NCBI GenBank assembly: GCA_013399305.1
Contig: VXAI01000138.1
Span: 1,242,970 to 1,306,969, forward strand
From: Rostratula benghalensis
Taxonomy: Eukaryota > Chordata > Aves > Charadriiformes > Rostratulidae
DNA: 64,000 bases
Direction of reading: 5' to 3'
Shown: positions 56,601-64,000 of the stretch, piece by piece
How positions within the stretch are numbered: the first letter of the stretch is position 1
Layout of the letters: each line of letters opens with the position of its first letter
The notes under the pieces: model-generated
Seen by the model: only the letters and a program-made list of their open reading frames with translations
Database searches by the model: none
What the model was told of the DNA's origin: nothing
Translations under genes and position numbers: made by a program

Positions 56601-58761
56601 GGTCCAGAGCAACCAGACATTTATGGCTGAACCCTTCCTCGTGGTGCTGGATGAGCCCTGAAACTCTTTTTGCCAAAAAATATTAAATAAATTGGGGGAA
56701 TGAAGGAGTCAGGGAAAACCAGCGAGAAACAAAGTCCAAAGCACGGAGCAGAGCCACAAGGTGCAGGAAAGCCACCCAAAATGCCTACGTCAGCTAGGGA
56801 GCGAGGGACACGGGCAGGTGACTGGTGGGGACTGCCACCCCCTGGGCCAAAGGTTGTGCCTACACCTACACCCAGCCAACAACCACCCGGAGGCTGTCAC
56901 CGAGCTGGTGGCTCCTGCCTCGTCTGGGTCCTGTCCCCAGCCCAGCCAGGGCAGGGGGGAGAATGCTCCCCGACCAGAGGCTGGCTGATGGGCGTTTATT
57001 TAACGTAGCCTTATTTCCTTTATTGCTGCTGCCCTTGGGATGGATGAAGCCAACACATGGCTGCTGGGCACTCAAATGATGGTCAGTGAGTGACCCGTGA
57101 ATACTTACCCTAACAGAGACTAAAGGTGACAGATCTGACCCCAAAATATATGTAACTACCCAGGCTGAGAGCACAGAGCCTGCAGCACAGTGTGAGGCTG
57201 AGAAAGAACCCAGAGCCCTGCAAACCCCGCGAAGCACAAAGGTTGGTTTTCAATCCCAGAGCTTAAGTGCTCACAAGATGCCTGAAGGATGCATTTAGGT
57301 CCATTGCTTCACCAAGGCAGAGAACCCATTATACAGATATCTGTACACATACTCACCGGGTGCAGACAAGAGGAAATTCAATCAGCAAAAAAGGAAGCAG
57401 TGTTTGCAGCATCAGATCTCCCCCCAGCAGCCACGCTGCTCAGCTCCACATCCACCACCCCACCCCAACCTGTGACCGGGCAGCGGGACCTCTGATGGGG
57501 GCTTTCTGCAGGCAGGGCATGGCTCCAGCGTGGGCACCTCTGCACAGCAAAAAACTGACCATGGAAACTGTTATCTGGTAAAATTTCAGGCTTTTTTTTT
57601 TTTTTTTTGCAAAAGCCAAGAGCAGCGAGAGCATCCCTGCCCCCCGACTCTGGAGGGATGTGCAATGTAAGACATATCATATAAAAACAATTTTTCCCCC
57701 AGCCCCCCAGTGATTTCCAGTGGTATGAGGCTGCTTCAGTTCATCTGTGCATTAACCTCACTTTAAAAAAATATAAATTTAAAAAAACCAAACATATTTG
57801 GTTCTTATCTGTCACGGCTCTCCACCTCCATCCCCCTGCTGCGGGTGAGCAGACACCGTATCCCCCTCACCCCTCCTGGAAGAGCGTGCTCAACCTGTTA
57901 TTATTATTCTCCAGTTGGCTTTATGGCTCCAAGACATTATTGTTATTTCAGTTACTAAGTTGAAAGTAGTTGTTATTTATTGGCCTCTGCCACTTTTATG
58001 AGCTGCATGTGCTTCTTGGGGTCATCTTATCCTCTCTGTGCCCCCCAGGTACCTGGAGGAAGGCACAAAGAGGGACTTTACCAGCTCTGCCCCAGCTGCA
58101 CCCAGGCAGCACCGTTTGTTTAACTTCTGCCGACTGCAACGTCCTCCCGGGGTCTCCATCCACCTCCTCCAGACCCAAGGTGGGAAACCACGCTGTGAAC
58201 CGAGGGCTGCACGAGAGAAAGCTGGAGGAGGAGGAGGAGGAGAGGGAGGAAATTCAGACAAAAGGCGAGAGGCGGCCGAGCTCTCAGGAACTGCGTTTGG
58301 CTGTTGGTGCCCGCAGCCTGCAATTCCCTCTAAGCCAGGGAACAAAGGAAGGCAGGATGTGGCTCGGCACCATTCAGGCTGGAGAAGAGCAGATGGTCCC
58401 TGCTCCCACCAGCAGCTCCTGCTTGGGATGGCTCATTGTTTCTCACCTCCTCCGGCCGCATTCTCCTCCTCAGCACCTGCACCCGCTCTTTGCCATGGCT
58501 TTTCCACAAGCTCCTTCCCCCAGATGTCCCCACAGGGTCACCCCTTTTTCCAGCCAGTCCCTCTTGTTTTGGGGAACTTCCCACAGATTCTTCATCTTGG
58601 GCAGCAGAGAGCCCTGCCTCCGCTGTCAGCCCCACCGCCTGCAGAACTGGCTTATTCCTACTTTTCACCTCAGCTAAAAAATGATGGGAAATTTCATGTC
58701 AACCCTTGAAGACATCATTGTCTCGCCTGTTGTCTCCAAAAGCCATTGTTAAACTCTCAAG
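53611..58761. other. Intergenic region upstream of ABCA5
   Basis: About 5 kb with no gene I can support. It contains one short CR1-like tail (53,896-53,945), an adjoining T-run/A-run at about 54,477-54,501, and GGA-rich sequence near 58,222-58,252. Open frames of up to 235 codons near 58 kb lack any domain. Confidence 0.55.
53896..53945 (+). mobile_element. Probable short CR1 3' terminal fragment
   Basis: Contains the CR1-like tail AAGGTCCCTTCCAACCCGAA followed by CCATCCCGTGGTTCC. Only the last few dozen bases are recognisable, so the left limit is uncertain. Confidence 0.5.
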
Positions 58762-59481
58762 TGTCATGGTTTCAGGCAAATTTACCAAAACCAGACTGAC
58801 AGACAGCCCTCCCCTCTCCCCACAGAGTAGTAGAGGAACAGATAAGGAGATTTACGAGTTGAGAGTGAACTAAACTACTTTAATGAAGTATTAATATTAA
58901 AGAAGAGGAAAATAATGAAATAGAGACATTATATACAAAAGTGTATGAAGCTCCTGGGATGACAGTCCAGTCACTGACAGGCACTGGGCAGGTCCCAGAC
59001 TGGACTGGGCAATGGATGGGAACCAGGTTCCAGCCCGGAATGCGCAGATGGGGATCAAAGGCAGAGGAACAGACAGGGTCCTCTCCGGACATCGGCCATG
59101 GAAGGAAGAGACTTAGCTCTTTGATCCCCCAGCTTTTACACTGGGCAGGATGTGGATGGGATGGAATCCCCCCATTGGTCAGTTTGGAGTCCCTTGTCCT
59201 GTCCCCTCCTCCCCACAGGGGTGACCCCTCGAGGCTTTTCCTCTTCCCCCCCTCCAAGGGGGCAAACACCGCCATTCCCTGCCCTTGGCTGTTCCAGCAA
59301 TGAGGAGAAGGCAGAGCCTCTCTGCACCATCCCTGGGGGGGATCAGCTCTGATCCCCCTGAGAGTGAACCATTTCTGAACAATCTGCTGTTCATTCCAGA
59401 GTTCAGTCACTTAGAAGAGGCCCAGCTGAAAAAGTGAAATTACTGAACAGAAAATTAACTGTTTTACCTCAAACTAGGACA
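58762..59481 (-). mobile_element. Solo LTR of an avian endogenous retrovirus
   Basis: On the minus strand the element reads TGTCCTAGTTTGAGG at its start (59,481) and CCTGAAACCATGACA at its end (58,762), the TG...CA ends of an LTR with long imperfect inverted termini (12 of 15 bases match). Flanks are TCAAG on the left and CCAAG on the right, a likely 5-bp target duplication with one change, which suggests a class III (ERVL-like) element. Length is 720 bp. No internal viral coding sequence is present, so it is a recombined remnant with no viral gene. Confidence 0.75.
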
Positions 59482-61374
59482 CCAAGCCAAACCCTCATGA
59501 CACTCATCCCACCATAGCCCTCCTTCTCCACACCTCCCATCCCCATGAAGGGAGGCGATGGCTGTGAGAGGCATAATCCAAGAAAAAAAAACCCAAACTG
59601 TAACCAAAGGAAACCGAAACAGCCACTGGGCCCTTCTGCAGAGCTCCTGGAGCCCGTCCCATCTCCTGCCCCATGGAGGTTGGCTCACCAGGCTCCTCCG
59701 CTCCGCTCCTTCGCTTGCCAAGTCTATTGCTCTTGGAAGATCCCACTTCCCAGGCACCGTGACTTCTGTCCGTCCCCGCACGGGGTTGTCATCCAAAATA
59801 CACAACGGCTTCAGAGCAAAAGCTGCAGCACCTTCCTGCTGCCTAACACCCCGGGGAAACCGTGATCTGCGCCCGAAAACCCGGCCTCGGTGTTCAGGGA
59901 CGTCGGAGGAGGTACCAGAGGTGTTCTGCAGAGCAGCTCGGCTGCTGTCTCACACCCTCTGCTTACAACGGTTATAAAGCACAGGGCACCAGCAGGTGAA
60001 TTCTCTACAGAATTCTTAGTGAAGGGGAAAACACCCCCCTCCCCAGCGGGATGCGCGGAACCGAAATGCACAACGGGAGTCGGACGCTGCCCAGGCAGGA
60101 GCGAGGGGGGAGGGGGCTGTTTGCAGAGGGGGGGCTGGGATTCATCTTTGGCCTCCGGATGAGCCGGGAGCGATCGCTCGCCCAAACTCTGAAACCCAAG
60201 CCGCCTCCAGTTGTGTTTTTGCTGGGCAAACCCCCACATGACACGGCTCAGCCTTCCGAGCGCCCCATCACGGCGAGGGCTGGGGACAAAGTCGTGCCTA
60301 AAACCTAAAACAAATACATATTTTTCAGTGCAAAATCTCCTGTTTATAAATGCAGGGAGATTTTTTTTGTGATTTTTTTTTAATTTTCATTTTTTCCCCA
60401 GTAGCGCCCTGAAACCACAGCGCTGTTTGTCCAATTTCTCTGCAGCAAATTGGTTTCTTAGCAATGGAGGAGCAAGCGGGAAGGAGGAATAAACAAACCG
60501 TAACACGTATTAAAAAAAATCAAATGACTGCATACAGAGAGTAAGCCCTAAAAAAAAAAAAGTTATGGCCAGAGCCAGACACAGAGGTCACATCTCTGGG
60601 TTCATCCCTACGGGTTCCCCCCAGCAGGGACCCCCTCCTCCCAGCTCCTCTCTCCCCTGGCACTTTGCAATGCTGCTGTATTCCACAGACACCCGTAACT
60701 TGGTAATTTAGTCTGTAAAAAGCCATTGCAGAGGGGTGCCCGTGGCACGGGGCACCACTTGTTGACACAAGATGATTAAAGCAGTGTTCCTAGAGAATTC
60801 AGTTCTGCTCACTGGGAGACACAGATCCTCTCGAGGCCCCTCACCCGTTCCCTTGTGCATCACAGCCTTTAGGGATGGAACCACTCAAAAAGAGAATTTT
60901 CTGTTCTGCTTCAGCATCTGCTCTTGTGAACTAACTGCTGCACGGCAAATCAAAAGCCTTTTACTGTAAACAAACCCAGCAACTCCAGTCGGGCTTAAAA
61001 AAAAATAAATTAAAAAAAAAAAAAGTTTCAACAAGTCCTCAGCAGAGAAGTGGGCTTCTTCTGCAGCTGGGAAGCCCTGCTGACCGCAGGAGCAGAGGGT
61101 CTGGACAGCAGAGGTGGGACCTCAGCCTCCTGCTGGACAGGAGGAAGGGGATTTGCACCGAGGGGAAAGGGGATCTGCTCTTGTCTGCAGGATTTAGCCT
61201 TCAAAAGTGAACAGATCTGCCAAGAGGCACCTGAACACCCGTGTGCTGGGCTGCGCTGGAGCAGTCCCGAGCAATGAAGATAATGAAGTCTTTTGGTACC
61301 ACTGGGCTCAAAGCCCGTGGCAACGGTGATGTAGCACCCACGGGAACCCATTCTACTGACACGGGGTCACCCAC
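59482..61374. other. Intergenic region
   Basis: Between the solo LTR and the 43-bp minisatellite. Short A and T runs only; no gene, RNA or further transposon recognised. Confidence 0.5.
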
Positions 61375-61728
61375 CGACCCCCGTCCTGCGGGCACCGGGG
61401 GAAGCTGTACCCCCCCTTGACCCCCATCCTGTGGGCACCGGGGGAAGCTGTACCCCCCATTGACCCCCATCCTGCGAGCACTGGGGGAAGCTGTACCCCC
61501 CATTGACCCCCGTCCTGCGGGCACCGGGGGAAGCTGTACCCCCCATTGACCCCCATCCTGTGGGCACCGGGGGAAGCTGTACCCCCCATTGACCCCCGTC
61601 CTGGGGGCACCGGGGGAAGCTGTACCCCCCATTGACCCCCGTCCTGCGGGCACCGGGGGAAGCTGTACCCCCCATTGACCCCCGTCCTGCGGGCACCGGG
61701 GGAAGCTGTACCTCCCATTGACCCCCCC
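61375..61728 (+). repeat. 43-bp minisatellite, eight copies
   Basis: The core ACCGGGGGAAGCTGTACC recurs every 43 bp, with its AAGCTG at about 61,402 + 43n, eight times, with one or two substitutions per unit. Because 43 is not a multiple of three, the minus-strand reading cycles through all frames, and all stay open, producing chance open frames of 109-274 codons that are not called as genes. Confidence 0.95.
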
Positions 61729-63150
61729 AGCACCCGCCCAGCCGAGCTCACAGCCCCTCCAGCCCCACGCACGCCGGCCGCCGCAGCACACGGCACCCGA
61801 CAAGGCTCAGCAGGCCCCTGGCTCAGCTCCTTCCACCCGGGAGAAAACTCCCCTCGGCACCAGCCGGGAGATGAACTGGGGTGCTCCAGATCCGAGGAAG
61901 GCAGCGGCATCCCAGATCCATGCACGCCTTCGGGGAGGGGGGACAAGGAAATAATCCACAGAGGATTAAAACTTGCATTTTTTGCAGCCCCCTGTATGCG
62001 AAGGGGATGTCCCCGGGGCACCTGGGACTCGGGCAGGACTTCGGGAAACTGCGGGGAAGGAGGACTCCATCCTCTATGGGAAAGTGCCTTAAAGCAACTG
62101 AGCTCTTCTCGCTTGATGGATGGTTCTTCCAACCACCACCTAAAAACTTCAGGAAAAACCAAAGGAGCATCCCCCACTTTGCACCTGCGTGCGAGTCAGG
62201 CCGAGGAAAATCCACTGGAAAGACTGAAACAGAGCAGAAGCCATCGCCCCGCTGCCCGTCAGAGACCAGGCTGGCTCACCCCGGCGATCCTCGACGGCTG
62301 CCCGTGCCACTGCTGACCCAGCTCGTGGCTACTGAGCTGATGCTGCCACTCGCCGTGTGTTAGCTCAGGGTTTGTCAGCGTTTCCATCGCAAACCTTTCA
62401 TTTTGGGGATTTATCGCTGGGCTGTCAGGGCTTGCTGGCAGGGAGGACCCCGCAGAGCAGCGCCTTCCCCTCACCCCCGACAACCGCTCCCGACAGCGGG
62501 AACGTTCCCAGCCAGGATCCCTAACTGAGGGTTAAAGCCTCCCTCAGACTTTGGCCCCCGCAGCTAAAAATGGCCAAACCCCTCCGTGACACCCGCCCGG
62601 TGCGAGCTGAGGAGCGTGGGGCCGGCTGGGAACCCGGGCAGCACCAAAATCAGCCCCAACTGAGGTTTTTCAGCCCAAAGGCAGTGGCCGTGAGGAGCAG
62701 CAGCTTTCCCAGTGATCCCTCTCCATGCAACCTCCTCACTGGATTTTACACCTCTGAACAAAAGTGTGCATTTCGCTGGGGTGTGAGCAGACACCCTGGG
62801 CACTCCTTTACCTGTAAATGCTTTTAAATCCTACCTTTATCAGTGCTTTTTTTTTTTTTTTTTATTCTCCCTGTGCTCCTGTAATACAACACGGATCCAA
62901 GGGAGAGCACAGCTTCAGCAAGGCCTATCTTTTGTTTTCCTAAGGGCTTCCCCCAGAGCGGGGTTCCTGCGGACAGACGGGGGTCTCCCGCTCCCACAGC
63001 CCCTGCTTCTGAGCCGGTGTCCCCACCCCAGGGGATGTCACCACATCAGCTCCGCTGCCTCTTCCCAGGGGAAGCCTCCACCAGCCCTGAGGGGCCACCT
63101 CGGAAAACGCCCCGCTTCTGACGTGGGGGGGACTCTGCTTCGTCGGCTCT
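61729..63150. other. Intergenic region
   Basis: GC-moderate unique sequence with a T run near 62,848-62,862. No gene or transposon recognised. Confidence 0.5.
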
Positions 63151-64000
63151 GCCCGCAGGGGGAAAAAAAGAGAGAGAAAAGGAGATTTAGGAAATCGTTA
63201 TCCAAGGTGGCCGAGAGCCCTGGTTACGCCAGGGAGGACGAGGGGTAACGGCCCTGACATCGGACCAGCACAAAAGCAAGCGGTTCCTCTCCAACAGCTC
63301 CTAAAAACCTAAACTCGATGTGGACAAAACACCCTCCCCCCGCGGTGTTTCTCCCCCCATCCCCCTCGCTCTCCACCAGAAGATGGCAACCGGTCCCCCC
63401 GCGCCTGGAGCAGGGGGACGGCGGCAGAGGCTCTGGGTGGCAGCACCAGCAGCGCCCCGGTGTGCGGAGGGGGTGACGGGGGGGGGGCACACGCAGACCC
63501 CGGGGGGCACAGCTCCCGCACTGGGCATCCCACCCCCCCCATTCACCCCCTGGTCCCCAGGGAGCCCCGGGACCCCACCGCAGGTGGCTGCCACCTCCCC
63601 CCCCCGCCCCGGTACCCGGAGGCGGGCAGACAGCAGCCACCGCACCCCCCCTCCCGCACCGCGTAACCGCACAGCGCGCGCGCAGGACCTCGGCTCCTTG
63701 GCAGCCCCAGCAGCCTGGGGGGGGGGGGGAAAATCCCAGGCGAGAGACCACGCCAGCGGTGCGGAACCACCGCCCACCCGCGGTACCTCCGCGCATCACC
63801 CCGAAACCGCCCAACGCCTCCGAAAAGCACAGCCGCGGCCCTGCGCCTGTCTGCGCGCTATTTGCGCGCCTCCCCAGGCGCTCCCCTTCTTCCCGCGCAG
63901 CCTCCGCAGGCGCTCTCGCCCTTCGCGCAGCCTCCGCGGGCGCTCCCCCAACCCCGCGCAGCCTCTGCAGGCGCTGCTTTCCCCTGCGCAGCCTCCGCGG
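63150..64000. promoter_or_regulatory. CpG-rich region at right edge, possible promoter of the next gene
   Basis: GC- and CpG-rich sequence continuing past the window. MAP2K6 is the usual divergent neighbour of ABCA5 in vertebrates, so this could be its promoter side; no MAP2K6 coding sequence is visible, so this rests on synteny. Confidence 0.4.
63863..64000 (+). repeat. GC-rich tandem repeat, 30-31 bp unit, about five copies, runs off the edge
   Basis: Unit core GCGCAGCCTCCGCGGGCGCT with copies starting near 63,863 (diverged), 63,894, 63,924, 63,955 and 63,985. Every unit carries several CpG and GCGC sites. Confidence 0.9.

Noticed and set aside
57970..58709. Two overlapping plus-strand frames of 223 and 235 codons
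   Set aside because: They overlap in different frames, are proline/serine-rich, have no domain and no splice or promoter support.
61201..62316. Open frames of 109-274 codons around the 43-bp repeat
   Set aside because: Product of frame cycling through the minisatellite; the repeated residues come from the DNA repeat and no family is recognised.
1..64000. CRISPR array, tRNA/rRNA genes or a defence or biosynthetic operon
   Set aside because: Introns, CR1 elements and vertebrate genes show a bird nuclear genome; tandem repeats here have no spacer structure and no RNA gene fold was recognised.

Overview
This is a bird genomic window: compact introns, truncated CR1 LINE 3' ends with the avian 3' terminus, a typical avian solo LTR and GC-rich minisatellites. 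It holds two tandem ATP-binding cassette subfamily A genes, both on the minus strand, so exons are read from high to low coordinates. A 60-base run of N (30,431-30,490) marks an assembly gap inside an intron.

Layout, right to left (the direction of transcription). About 63.1-64 kb is CpG-rich sequence with a 30-31 bp tandem repeat running off the edge; in vertebrates MAP2K6 lies divergently next to ABCA5, so this may be its promoter side (inference only). 53-63 kb is intergenic with two minisatellites and one solo LTR. 52.3-53.0 kb is a CpG island with the ABCA5 promoter and a non-coding first exon that has a duplicated splice donor. From 49,437 to 21,148 lies a complete ABCA5 gene; I could place all 38 coding exons with consistent splice sites and phases, giving 1,648 residues. 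Its 3' UTR runs to a poly(A) signal at about 17.92 kb. After a short gap with a candidate first exon near 16 kb, a second full-transporter gene of the ABCA6/8/9/10 group starts at 13,263 and runs off the left edge; 20 coding exons give its first 948 residues (first transmembrane half, first nucleotide-binding domain, start of the second half).

The two genes share intron positions and phases throughout the compared region, and their eight NBD1 exons are identical in length, as expected for old tandem duplicates. Both products should be multi-pass lipid-type ABC transporters. No microbial-style system, CRISPR array or RNA gene was seen. The points most worth checking are a 144-nt adenosine-free stretch upstream of ABCA5 coding exon 13, an arginine in the NBD1 Walker A of the ABCA8-like gene, a GC-AG intron and a weak/strong competing donor pair in the same gene, and the duplicated donor of ABCA5 exon 1.
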